Positions 40,120 to 47,446 of a stretch of 47,446 bases of DNA are shown one piece after another; within the stretch, counting starts at the first letter, position 1; each line of letters opens with the position of its first letter. The notes under the pieces were generated by a model, which saw only the letters and a list, made by a program, of their open reading frames with translations, did no database searches and was not told the DNA's origin. This DNA is from Alphaproteobacteria bacterium (GTDB lineage Bacteria > Pseudomonadota > Alphaproteobacteria > UBA9219). Location of the stretch: the NCBI GenBank assembly GCA_028683655.1, contig JAQUHK010000004.1:1-47446 (forward strand). Direction: 5' to 3'. The position numbers and the translations under genes were made by a program.

Positions 40120-42621
40120 ATGACAGATGAAAAAAATGCCGCCGAGCTTTTGCAGGGCTATCCGGCGGCAGTCCAAAAGAACCAAGAGCATGTTGCCTCA
40201 CCACATGGATCATTTCAAGAAAAATCGGGTGACCATTTCGAGCCTGCGTGTCGTGGCTCGATGTTTGATGCCATGATTGCATCCGGGATCGGATGCCCGA
40301 AGGGCGGGGTGATTGCGGATGGGAACCTTCATCGCTTTAATCCAAACGGACGGCATGATGCGTCGGGCTGGTACGTTTCTTATGGCGACTATGCAGCCTT
40401 CGGGGACTGGGCAAGCGGGATAAAAGAAACATGGTGCGCTCGGAAGTCGGAGCTGACCGATTTTGAGCGGCGCAAGCTCTATGAAGAAATTGAGGTCGAA
40501 CGCAAAAAACGAGAAGCAGAGGGTCGTGCGCGGCATGAAGCCATCGCTGCGAGAATATCTGCGGCCTGTAAAGACCATCCCGATGCGACGGATGCCCCCT
40601 ATCTAACGCGCAAGTGTGTGCAGGCTTTCAATATCAAATGCGACGTTGCAAAACCAGACGTTTTGATCCTGCCGATGCGGGATGTTGAAGGACGGCTTTG
40701 GAATTATCAGGCCATCTATCCCGATGGGACAAAACGCCTTCAAAAAGGAGCGCGAAAGAAGGGGTGTTTTCTTTTGATCGGGGCAACCGATTTGAGCAAA
40801 GTTGCTTTTTCCTATGTCGTCGAGGGGTATGCCACGGGGGCGAGCGTTCATATGGCATCAGGAAAGCCTGTGATCGTTGCGTTTGACGCTGGAAACCTTG
40901 ATCCTGTTGTTGCTGCGGTGCGATCACACTTTTCTTCCATGGTGCTTGTCATCGCGGGAGATGATGACCGATGGAAGCCGGAAGTCGGCAACACCGGACG
41001 CGCCACGGCGGAGGCCGTTGCACAGAAGTATGGATGTCGTGCCGTATTTCCGGTTTTCAAAGTTGATGACACCGCGCCTACGGACTTCAATGATCTGCAT
41101 GTTCTTGAAGGGCTGGGTGCTGTGTTGGAGGTTTTGGAAGGGAGTGAGCGGACGATGCAGTCATTTCAAGAAACCCCACAAGTTTCTACTGAAACTTTGT
41201 CCGATGCTGTAACGCGCCTCGCAGCACTTCCCCCACTTGACTATGAACAGGTGCGGGAGGCCGAAGCTAAACGCTTTGGGGTGCGCGTGTCGGTTTTAGA
41301 TGGCGAAGTCATGGCCGTCCGAGGAACAGGGGGCGACAAAAACATCATGATCTTTCCGCCTGTCAGGCCATGGCCAGAACCCGTCAACGGCGCGGCCTTG
41401 TTGCATGAGATAGAGCAAACCGTGCATCGCTTCATCGTATGTGAACCTGAAACAGCGCGAGCAGCAGCCCTGTGGATTGCGTTTAGCTGGAGTGTCGAGT
41501 TTGTCGATGTCGCGCCATTGGTCGTCATTACTGCGCCGGAAAAGCGGTGTGGCAAAAGCCAGCTTCTCAATCTGATAGCCCGCCTTGCCAAGCGGCCCCT
41601 TGTCGCTAGCAATATCAGCCCTGCCGCCATCTATCGCGTGATTGAGGCCCATTGTCCGACGCTCCTGATTGATGAGGCCGACAGTTTCTTCAAGGACAAC
41701 GAAGAGCTGCGCGGCGTTATCAATTCAGGCCACACGCGACAGAGCGCGTATGTCTGGCGCATTGAGGGCGACAAGCTTGAGCCCAAACAGTTTTCCACAT
41801 GGGGAGCCAAAGCGATTTCCGGCATTGGTTCTTTGTCCGAAACCATTATGGATCGGGCCGTCGTCCTTGAACTGCGCCGCAAGTTACCGCATGAGAGTGT
41901 CGGAAGGCTACGGCATGCCGAGGAGGGACTTTTTGAGCGGCTCGCCTCGATGCTGGCGCGTTGGTCAACAGATCACGGCCCCGCAATCAAACGGGCGAGG
42001 CCCTCGCTACCGGATGCCTTGAACGACAGGGCGCAGGACAATTGGGAGCCGCTTCTTGCGATTGCCGATTGCGCTGGCGGCGACTGGCCCCAACTTGCGC
42101 GTGAGGCGGCCTTGAAGCTGTCAGGCAAAGAGCAAGATACCGTTTCCCTGTCCGCTGAGTTGCTGGCCGATATTCAGGAGGTGTTCGAGAGCAAGCGCGT
42201 GGATCGTATTGGGTCCCATGACCTGTTGGCCGCCTTGATGGAGGACGATCAAAAGCCTTGGGCAACGTACAATCGGGGCAAACCCATGAACCCGCGCCAA
42301 CTGGCAAAACGTCTTGGCGAGTACGGGATCAAATCGTCAAATGTGCGGATTGGTTTAGAGGTGCGGAAAAAGTTTAGGCTTGATGATTTTAAAGATGTAT
42401 TTGCCCGATATCTTACCCCCTCTCTCGCCCCCTCGCCAAAAGCCGCTACAACGCTACAAATAGGGGATATGCCTTGTATTACAAGAAGTTCACCCGTAGC
42501 GGATAATCCGCCACGTAGCGGGTGTGAAATACCTTGCGCTACGCCTAACATATTGGAAGAAAACACTTGTAGCGGTGTAGCGGATAATAACACCCTCCCA
42601 TGGATAGAAGAGGTTGTATGA
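40120..42621 (+). CDS. Toprim primase and DUF3631 helicase fusion of a mobile element
   Basis: An 833-residue replication protein. The N-terminal region (residues about 60-110, LHRFNPNGRHDASGWYVSYGDYAAFGDW) is primase-like. The Toprim-type part at about 175-330 has LILPMRDVEGRLWNYQAI, SYVVEGYATGASVHMAS and VIAGDDDRW. The middle and end carry a DUF3631-type ATPase with APEKRCGKSQLLNLIA (Walker A, about 470-485) and CPTLLIDEADSFFKDNEELRG (Walker B, about 515). It would prime and unwind element DNA. GGAGAAGA lies before the ATG. It overlaps the next gene in ATGA. Confidence 0.9.
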   Translation: MTDEKNAAELLQGYPAAVQKNQEHVASPHGSFQEKSGDHFEPACRGSMFDAMIASGIGCPKGGVIADGNLHRFNPNGRHDASGWYVSYGDYAAFGDWASGIKETWCARKSELTDFERRKLYEEIEVERKKREAEGRARHEAIAARISAACKDHPDATDAPYLTRKCVQAFNIKCDVAKPDVLILPMRDVEGRLWNYQAIYPDGTKRLQKGARKKGCFLLIGATDLSKVAFSYVVEGYATGASVHMASGKPVIVAFDAGNLDPVVAAVRSHFSSMVLVIAGDDDRWKPEVGNTGRATAEAVAQKYGCRAVFPVFKVDDTAPTDFNDLHVLEGLGAVLEVLEGSERTMQSFQETPQVSTETLSDAVTRLAALPPLDYEQVREAEAKRFGVRVSVLDGEVMAVRGTGGDKNIMIFPPVRPWPEPVNGAALLHEIEQTVHRFIVCEPETARAAALWIAFSWSVEFVDVAPLVVITAPEKRCGKSQLLNLIARLAKRPLVASNISPAAIYRVIEAHCPTLLIDEADSFFKDNEELRGVINSGHTRQSAYVWRIEGDKLEPKQFSTWGAKAISGIGSLSETIMDRAVVLELRRKLPHESVGRLRHAEEGLFERLASMLARWSTDHGPAIKRARPSLPDALNDRAQDNWEPLLAIADCAGGDWPQLAREAALKLSGKEQDTVSLSAELLADIQEVFESKRVDRIGSHDLLAALMEDDQKPWATYNRGKPMNPRQLAKRLGEYGIKSSNVRIGLEVRKKFRLDDFKDVFARYLTPSLAPSPKAATTLQIGDMPCITRSSPVADNPPRSGCEIPCATPNILEENTCSGVADNNTLPWIEEVV

Positions 42622-43229
42622 CCCACGCCCTTCACCTCATCATGGAAATCAAAGCGGCTGGCGGCAGGGTCGAGATTATACAGCCTGACAAGCTGCGCGT
42701 CTTCGGGCCCGCTGATCTTGTCAAACGGGTCAGGGACAACAAACCCGCTGTCATCGAAGCTTTGCAACAGCTGCGCCCTGTTTCAATCGACCCCGACACT
42801 TACACCTTCGATGAACGCGCTGCGATTATCGAGGCTGATGGTGTTGATCGCGCATGGGCGGAGGGCTTCGCCACGCTCTGCACGATGCCGCGCCCGTCTG
42901 CGTATTCGCAATCACGCTGGGATCAAATCCTGAACGACGGCGGCTTGTTTCTGGATCGCTGGAAGGGGACTGTCCTTGCGCTGGGCTGGTTGCCAGTGGA
43001 CGTTTTTGGTGTTTGCCTCGACGCGCCTGTGTGGCGGCTTGACCAAATGGGGTTGGTTCCGCTTCTGGAAGGGCGGCGCGTCATAGACATAACGGCTGAT
43101 ACGGCACGGATAGATTGTGGACAGGGGGTGATCCATACCTATCGGCGTTTGCCCCGTGATCTGCGCGGTTTTTGTTTGTGGGAATTGGGGCAGAAAGTGA
43201 AGCAGTTACAAAAGGATGATGGCAAATGA
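42618..43229 (+). CDS. TubC_N-like domain protein of mobile element
   Basis: A 203-residue protein coupled to the primase gene by ATGA overlap. Residues 1-50 (ALHLIMEIKAAGGRVEIIQPDKLRVFGP, then LVKRVRDNKPAVIEAL) match the TubC_N docking-type domain often found in element genes after a primase. The rest is unrecognised: WAEGFATLCTMPRPSAYSQSRWDQILNDGG and an aromatic segment VFGVCLDAPVWRLDQMGL. The longer in-frame ATG at 42600 lies inside the primase gene. Function unknown. Confidence 0.8.
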   Translation: MTHALHLIMEIKAAGGRVEIIQPDKLRVFGPADLVKRVRDNKPAVIEALQQLRPVSIDPDTYTFDERAAIIEADGVDRAWAEGFATLCTMPRPSAYSQSRWDQILNDGGLFLDRWKGTVLALGWLPVDVFGVCLDAPVWRLDQMGLVPLLEGRRVIDITADTARIDCGQGVIHTYRRLPRDLRGFCLWELGQKVKQLQKDDGK

Positions 43230-43315
43230 TTGAAAAAGACCTCAAAAATCTTCCAAATGATTTCGATAAATCACGGGGGTCACCATGTGCAAGCCGACAT
43301 GCGAAGACACAATAG
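43226..43315 (+). CDS. Possible 29-codon coupled small ORF
   Basis: ATG 43226 overlaps the stop of the preceding gene, and the frame runs to TAG 43313-43315 (MIEKDLKNLPNDFDKSR...). It overlaps the zinc-ribbon gene start by 31 bp. It may only serve translational coupling, or be an artefact. Confidence 0.3.
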   Translation: MIEKDLKNLPNDFDKSRGSPCASRHAKTQ

Positions 43316-43845
43316 ACCTCAACGTCAACCGCTTGCGGCAATATGGCTCTTTTGAGAAAGACGCGGCGCACGGTATTACGTGGACAAGGAACGGGGAACT
43401 GTGGGCGCAAATCGCAGTGCAGAACATTGGCTCTTCGACGATACGGCTCTTTTATTGGTCGGACGGAAAGAAGCAGGATTATCATGTTCACCTGACATTC
43501 ACCCCCTGTCACTATGGCGGACAGCGGCCTTGGTTTGTCTGCCCCTGTTGCCATCGGCGCGTGGGGGTTCTCCTTCTGTCGTGGGGACGCTTTGTCTGTC
43601 GGCATTGCGGCGGGTTCTGCTATCAGACCCAGCTTGAGCAGTTTATGGGGCGTTCCCTCATTCGTGGGGAGAGGCTGATGAACCGGATCGGTGGAAACGA
43701 AGACCCTGATGACCCGCCAAAGCCCAAAGGGATGCATTGGAAAACCTACTGGCGGATTTTCGAACGGGCTAATAAGGCGTTTGATAGATCATGGGCAAAG
43801 GAGCTTGCCGCCATCGAAATGGCATATCCCGACGCTTCGTGGTAA
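43285..43845 (+). CDS. Zinc-ribbon protein of mobile element
   Basis: A 186-residue protein. Two zinc-knuckle pairs are visible: WFVCPCCHRRVGVLLL and GRFVCRHCGGFCYQTQLE (CxxC and CxxC), which would bind one zinc. The N-terminal half is beta-rich (LWAQIAVQNIGSSTIRLFYWS), and the C-terminal part has WKTYWRIFERANKAFDRSWAKEL. Similar short zinc proteins recur in integrated elements, but I recognise no named family. The start context is GGGGGTCACC-ATG. Confidence 0.75.
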   Translation: MCKPTCEDTIDLNVNRLRQYGSFEKDAAHGITWTRNGELWAQIAVQNIGSSTIRLFYWSDGKKQDYHVHLTFTPCHYGGQRPWFVCPCCHRRVGVLLLSWGRFVCRHCGGFCYQTQLEQFMGRSLIRGERLMNRIGGNEDPDDPPKPKGMHWKTYWRIFERANKAFDRSWAKELAAIEMAYPDASW

Positions 43846-43857
43846 GAAAAATATAGC

Positions 43858-44819
43858 CTATGGTGCCACGACACCAGCAAGACACTTTGGAACGATAATT
43901 CGTGGACGTGCCGCTGGCGGCATCAAGGCAAGCTCGGCTTCCACGGTTTTCCAAACCATTGTACCAAAAGTATCAAGCCTATCTGCGCGTTTTATTCTTC
44001 TCTCATCCGGTGTAGTCGGCGCACTTTTTCTCGGTCGTGGTGTTGTCGCTTTCATCATCAAATCACGAGCAATGCGATAGCTGTCATGCACTTCAAGAAA
44101 ATACTGGAAGGCTTCAACGGGATTTGAAAGAACCTCTTTACTGGCCGCAGCAAGAGCCTTGCGGATTTCGCTGGGCTTTGCCCCCTCAATCGCTTCATGA
44201 TATGCTGACCTGATTTCGCCGAGGCATACCAACCTCTGGGCAGGACGCCAATTCGTAGGCGTGTATCCTGTCTCAATGCGTGAGAATGGTACGAGGTTAA
44301 CAAACTCAACAGGCAACTTGCGCGGATTAAGAAGGTCGCGAACAAAATCTGCGGATGTATAGCCCCCATGGCTGGGGTTGATCGTATGTGTGAGTTCTTT
44401 TTGATTATGACGCCAAACTCGCTTGCGCCGCACACCGTTGTTGACACATAGCCCCACATGGACAGCGCGTAGTAGCGCGAGAGGTGCCTCCATGGTGTCA
44501 AGGCCGCTTCCGCATAAGCCGATTTTGGGACGAGCGGGTTTCTCTGAAAATATGAGAAAAGACCTGTCCCGTCGAAGTGATTAAGAAACTGCCCAAGGGG
44601 GGTGTCATCAATGACCATCGCGCCATGCTTTTTTGCCCAAGCAAGACCGCGCACATAATTGGAAGCATAAGGGAGGCCGACGAGAGCCATCACGTCATTA
44701 TTCGGGCCAGAATAATAGTGGCCGCGCCCGTTATGAGGGAAAGCACGTTCCCCGAGTTCATCGACCCGTTCATCAATGCGATAGACAAAATGGTCTGGCA
44801 GGAGCCAAATCCGTGACAT
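43858..44819 (-). pseudogene. Frameshifted gene of unknown function
   Basis: Two overlapping minus-strand frames form one protein if a -1 shift is allowed. The first (ATG 44819, with GGAGAAGG before it) reads normally through NNDVMALVGLPYASNYVRGLAWAKKHGAM to about FDGTGLFSYF near 44540. The second is open from a TAA at about 44580 down to 43858 and reads KPARPKIGLCGSGLDTMEAPLALLRAVHVGLC, then HTINPSHGGYTSADFVRDLL, then SNPVEAFQYFLEVHDSYRIARDLM. The switch probably falls within 44535-44575, near a T-rich run. No programmed-slippage signal is evident, so a recent deletion or sequencing error is likely. No family recognised. Confidence 0.65.
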
Positions 44820-44840
44820 AACCTTCTCCGTTAGAAAGAG

Positions 44841-45338
44841 TTATGCCAAAGAATTGTGAGCCAAGCTTTTTGGCGGCAGAACCTTTTTTAGTTCGGTTTT
44901 GCCAAAATAGCATGATGCAGCCCATGTTGTGTCTTGTTCCAAAGCGGGAACACGCGGGGCGGCTAAAACTTCTTCAAATAAGGTGTAAGCGGAAATATAG
45001 GTTTTTCCGTGAATGGTGCGTTTGTCTTGGTGAACCGTTAGCGCATCTGGGGCAAGGTTCAATCGCTCTGCTTTCTGAAACGCATACGCACCGTCTTCTG
45101 CAAGCGGAATGAAGATGAGTGCTTTTCCATCATGGGAAGGATTGATGAAGCCAACGGGCATTCTGTGCCGCTCTTGTTCGCTCTGATAAACCCACGCCAA
45201 AGGCTCTCCACCTTTCTCGGGGTCAACAGGGCGTGTGGGGGCGGTAGGCGTCACGGTGAACCAGCTCCAAATCTTTCCCAGATTGATGCTCCGAGGAAGA
45301 AAAACATAATCATTCAAAAGAGTAACTGCTTGCAGCAT
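44841..45338 (-). CDS. Hypothetical protein upstream of frameshifted gene
   Basis: A 165-residue protein starting after GGAGGGCG. It reads VTLLNDYVFLPRSINLGKIWSWF, then PVGFINPSHDGKALIFIPLAEDG and YISAYTLFEEVLAAPRVPALEQDTTWAASCYFGKTELKKVL. It ends 22 bp before the frameshifted gene on the same strand, so the pair is one transcript. No family or motif is recognised. Confidence 0.65.
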   Translation of the reverse strand: MLQAVTLLNDYVFLPRSINLGKIWSWFTVTPTAPTRPVDPEKGGEPLAWVYQSEQERHRMPVGFINPSHDGKALIFIPLAEDGAYAFQKAERLNLAPDALTVHQDKRTIHGKTYISAYTLFEEVLAAPRVPALEQDTTWAASCYFGKTELKKVLPPKSLAHNSLA

Positions 45339-45626
45339 AACGCCCTCCTATGGATTATCAAAATGGTTTCATCTTTTGTCAATAATTTCACCGCTGTGCG
45401 GTGTGCCAAATCCTGTGCACGTATCATAACCCGAAAACGGCGAAAGTAATAGAAAAATACAAGCATATCAATTGCTTAACGGATCGTTAATGCGAGATAG
45501 AAAAGCCTGTAAAGTTAACAGGTTAAGGGGGGCGGCAAAAAAGCGTAAGAAAAAGTGACCATTATTTTTGGCTCAAAATGTCAAACGGTTAGCTATTTTG
45601 TCGGTTAAACAATGATGTGTCCTAGC
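45339..45626. other. AT-rich intergenic region
   Basis: Between two minus-strand genes. It is AT-rich, with several TTAAC and GTTAA elements (GTAAAGTTAACAGGTTAAG, CGGTTAGC, CGGTTAAAC). It could hold a promoter for the leftward operon, an element replication region or an attachment region, but no long repeat or tRNA end is visible. Confidence 0.4.
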
Positions 45627-46337
45627 CTACCAAACCAGCTCGACCTTGCCCTCGCTCAGGGACGCAAACGACGCCAGCGCAGCCACCAACGGCTCGATCT
45701 GCTCAGGAGGAGCAAGGAAGAGAAATAGGATGTTGGGGGCAACCCGCGCACGGATCACAGGAAGCTCGTAGGCATAGCCAGCGCGGTCATAGAGGGCGTG
45801 CCTGACCTTCTGCGCCCGAACCTCCGGCTTGCATTGTCGTGCAAATTGTATGGCCACCACGATCTTTCCTGCCCGATGGTACGCGATGGCCTCTTCATAA
45901 AGGGCATATTTGGCAAGGGTTCTTGCGCTCGTAGATTTGACCTCAAACCCGTTATCGGGGTCAAGAAAAACGAGGTCGGCGTTATGAAGAGTTTTCAGGC
46001 TTCGTTCATGCCATTCTGCGCGGCGCATGGCAGTAACATTTTCTTCGAAATACAATGTGTTATCGGGTAAGAGGCCGTGGGTTCGCACGGACTGAATGAC
46101 GCGTTGGGCTTCGTTTTCAAACACCTTGCAGCGGTTGAATAACTCACTGTCCCATCGCGCCCAAATGCCGCCTTTCAGATGGTGCCTTTTCTGCCCATCA
46201 TTGTTTGAGGGATGATCGACCGAGGGCGCAACAAGATACCAGTTGACCCCGATGCGAACGCCAAGCTGACGATGTAGGTGGCGCAACAGCGCGTATTTCA
46301 CATAATCGTGGCTGTCACCAAGATATTTCTCCTGCAT
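45627..46337 (-). CDS. Hypothetical protein with DPDN motif
   Basis: A 236-residue protein beginning MQEKYLGDSHDYVKYALLRHLH. It has ADLVFLDPDNGFEVKS near the middle (about residues 133-148), which looks like a methyltransferase-type motif IV or nuclease-like site, then ALYEEAIAYHRAGKIVVAIQFAR and ANILFLFLAPPEQIEPLV. I believe it is a conserved family, but no function is known to me. I start at ATG 46337 because upstream in-frame ATGs lie inside the preceding gene. It is last in a four-gene minus-strand operon. Confidence 0.7.
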   Translation of the reverse strand: MQEKYLGDSHDYVKYALLRHLHRQLGVRIGVNWYLVAPSVDHPSNNDGQKRHHLKGGIWARWDSELFNRCKVFENEAQRVIQSVRTHGLLPDNTLYFEENVTAMRRAEWHERSLKTLHNADLVFLDPDNGFEVKSTSARTLAKYALYEEAIAYHRAGKIVVAIQFARQCKPEVRAQKVRHALYDRAGYAYELPVIRARVAPNILFLFLAPPEQIEPLVAALASFASLSEGKVELVW

Positions 46338-46350
46338 CGCGCCGCCTGTT

Positions 46351-46770
46351 CTATGCCCGTTGTGCCGCCAAGGGTACGGAACGACCGCCACCCCTGCAAG
46401 CCCGTTTCTTGTCACCCTCGATCCTGTTGAACCGCGCACAGCTCCCGCCGCATCTGAGTATCAGGGAGTTGTCATCATAAGCCAAAGTGACTACGGCGTC
46501 GGGCTGGAAGGTCGCCAAGAGCCGCGCGAGCAGGACGCCATCAACCGTGACCTCTTGCGTCCAGCACCCCGCAGTGTCGAGCCGGATGGTGGTCAGGAAA
46601 CGGCTGTGTGCCGCCTCTGCTACGATTAGGGTCTGGGTGAGCCTTTCATAGGTGAGGATCACTGGCACTGGTCTGTGCGTCCGGCTCTTGCGCCGTGGCA
46701 GCGCGGGGCGTGTGGCCTCTACCAAGGCTCCGGCGGGAGCGGTCAAGAGGGGCGCGGTCACTTTCCCCAT
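46351..46770 (-). CDS. Hypothetical protein with sliding-clamp-like segment
   Basis: A 139-residue protein. After a basic N terminus, residues about 35-120 (TYERLTQTLIVAEAAHSRFLTTIRL, then VTVDGVLLARLLATFQPDAVVTLAYDDNSLILRCGGSCARF) show the alternating pattern of a DNA polymerase beta-clamp subdomain. This is weak, by-eye similarity. It overlaps the upstream nuclease gene by 13 bp and ends 13 bp before the next gene. Confidence 0.6.
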   Translation of the reverse strand: MGKVTAPLLTAPAGALVEATRPALPRRKSRTHRPVPVILTYERLTQTLIVAEAAHSRFLTTIRLDTAGCWTQEVTVDGVLLARLLATFQPDAVVTLAYDDNSLILRCGGSCARFNRIEGDKKRACRGGGRSVPLAAQRA

Positions 46771-47303
46771 GTTGGGTACGTCGTGCCTTCTGTCACGCCG
46801 TCCTCTTGGTCAGCCTCCTCCCAGAGCTTACGGCACTGGTCGGCATAGCTGCGGATCACCTTTTTGTTACGGCGCACGACGAGAACATTTTCGGCATTCC
46901 GTTTCTCAGCGGCCTTTGTGTAATTGAAACTGCCAAGCTGCAAGACCTTCTCGTCGATCACCATAAACTTGTTGTGCATGATGGCATAGTTGTCGTTGAT
47001 GCGCGTCGGGATGCCGCGCTCTTTCAGGCGATGGTACAGGCTGCGTTTTTGCTTGCGCTGGCTCTTATCTAAAACGACCGTAACATCCACGCCCTTGCCA
47101 TGCGCGTCGATCAACGCTTGCGCGATGGGTTCTGATGTGAAGGAATAAGCAGCGACACACACGGATCGCTCGGCCTCGCCAATCGTCTTGACAACAAGCT
47201 CTGTCGCGCCCTGACGTGGGGAGAAGGCGTTTTGTTTTTCATCAGCCCAAGCGGTCGAGGCCGATATGAGCAAAAGCAAAAATATGTATGAGGTGATTTT
47301 CAT
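46758..47303 (-). CDS. Secreted PLD-superfamily nuclease, Nuc type
   Basis: A 181-residue protein with a signal peptide (MKITSYIFLLLLISASTAWA, cleavage after AWA) and one phospholipase D HKD motif: MHNKFMVIDEKVLQLGSFNYTKAAEKRNAEN. It has PIAQALIDAHGKGVDVTVVLDKSQ upstream of the motif, as in the pKM101/EndA-type Nuc nuclease. The single HKD motif means it should dimerise. Such nucleases are common in conjugative element gene sets. Its start overlaps the stop of a small membrane protein gene in ATGA. Confidence 0.9.
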   Translation of the reverse strand: MKITSYIFLLLLISASTAWADEKQNAFSPRQGATELVVKTIGEAERSVCVAAYSFTSEPIAQALIDAHGKGVDVTVVLDKSQRKQKRSLYHRLKERGIPTRINDNYAIMHNKFMVIDEKVLQLGSFNYTKAAEKRNAENVLVVRRNKKVIRSYADQCRKLWEEADQEDGVTEGTTYPTWGK

Positions 47304-47428
47304 GCGCGGTCGGTGGGGACTTCGTCATCTATATGGCGTTCTTTCCGCACCCTATATGCCATGTATCCGACATAGGCAAAAAACAGTCCAGAGATGGCGT
47401 CAACAACCATCCATATTTCCTTGCTCAT
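47300..47428 (-). CDS. Small membrane protein at window edge
   Basis: A 42-residue protein with one transmembrane helix (IWMVVDAISGLFFAYVGYMAY) and a charged tail (RVRKERHIDDEVPTDRA). ATG 47428 has no clear ribosome-binding site, and the frame is open to the window edge, so the true start may lie outside. The stop overlaps the nuclease start, so they are translationally coupled. Confidence 0.55.
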   Translation of the reverse strand: MSKEIWMVVDAISGLFFAYVGYMAYRVRKERHIDDEVPTDRA

Positions 47429-47446
47429 ATGGATTGTCACTACAGG

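Noticed and set aside
44390-44410. Programmed -1 frameshift at CAAAAAG
   Set aside because: The second frame reads well upstream of this run (GLCGSGLDTMEAP), so the switch lies earlier; the run is also not a full slippery heptamer.
38500-47446. tRNA gene or direct-repeat attachment site for the accessory element
   Set aside because: I looked for a tRNA-like cloverleaf and repeated ends near both margins and found none I could support.

Overview
The window is a chromosomal segment of an alphaproteobacterium, probably of the Rhodospirillales/Micavibrio-like breadth; I cannot name a genus. The pointers are a gene-transfer-agent (GTA) type structural cluster, hopanoid genes (shc, hpnG, hpnH) beside ispH, an Irr-type Fur regulator, and clusters of GANTC, the CcrM methylation site. 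Genes are mostly GC-rich, with a few AT-richer islands (about 20.46-21.16, 30.5-31.4 and 36.8-37.7 kb).

Region 1 (1-15,274) is a GTA/prophage-type cluster on the + strand. In order it has a small-terminase-like gp1, large terminase, portal, prohead protease, HK97 capsid, two unknowns, connector, head-tail adaptor (broken by an in-frame stop), DUF2460 distal tail, DUF2163 hub, NlpC/P60 peptidase, megatron/host-specificity protein, DUF2793 protein, a small membrane coiled-coil protein, lysozyme and a GTA-type holin. No integrase, repressor or replication gene is present. The usual tail terminator, tail tube, chaperone and tape-measure genes are absent between adaptor and DUF2460. Every gene junction here that is not an ATGA-type overlap or otherwise very tight carries a repeat. 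Eight junctions hold a composite inverted repeat built of 7-bp units (GCATTTR arrays on the left, YAAATGC arrays on the right), and a ninth copy lies in frame inside gp1. Four genes end on a stop codon supplied by the repeat itself.

Region 2 (15,308-24,457) holds a methyltransferase, shc and hpnG on +, and the facing operon ispH - methyltransferase - hpnH on -. These cover hopanoid ring formation and side-chain start, plus the last step of isoprenoid precursor synthesis. An unknown small protein, a membrane glycosyltransferase and RppH follow.

Region 3 (24,480-38,386) is housekeeping: a cytosolic amidase with a DnaJ/TerB membrane protein, Irr, a phosphoribosyltransferase, three RNA methyltransferases, a membrane protein with a PilS-pilin-like tail, a metallophosphatase-like protein that has lost its metal ligands, anmK, an orphan D12-class DNA adenine methylase, dnaB, a solute-binding protein and a Nudix hydrolase. 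Three intergenic spaces here hold tandem GANTC arrays; the one beside dnaB has ten sites in 60 bp with 5/7-bp alternation.

Region 4 (38,500-47,446) is an accessory element. It has an XRE regulator with a palindromic operator, an AlpA-like HTH, a large Toprim/DUF3631 primase-helicase, a TubC_N-like protein, a zinc-ribbon protein, a frameshifted gene, several unknowns, a sliding-clamp-like protein and a secreted PLD nuclease of the Nuc type found on conjugative elements. No integrase or attachment site is visible, so the element probably extends past the right edge or is a remnant.
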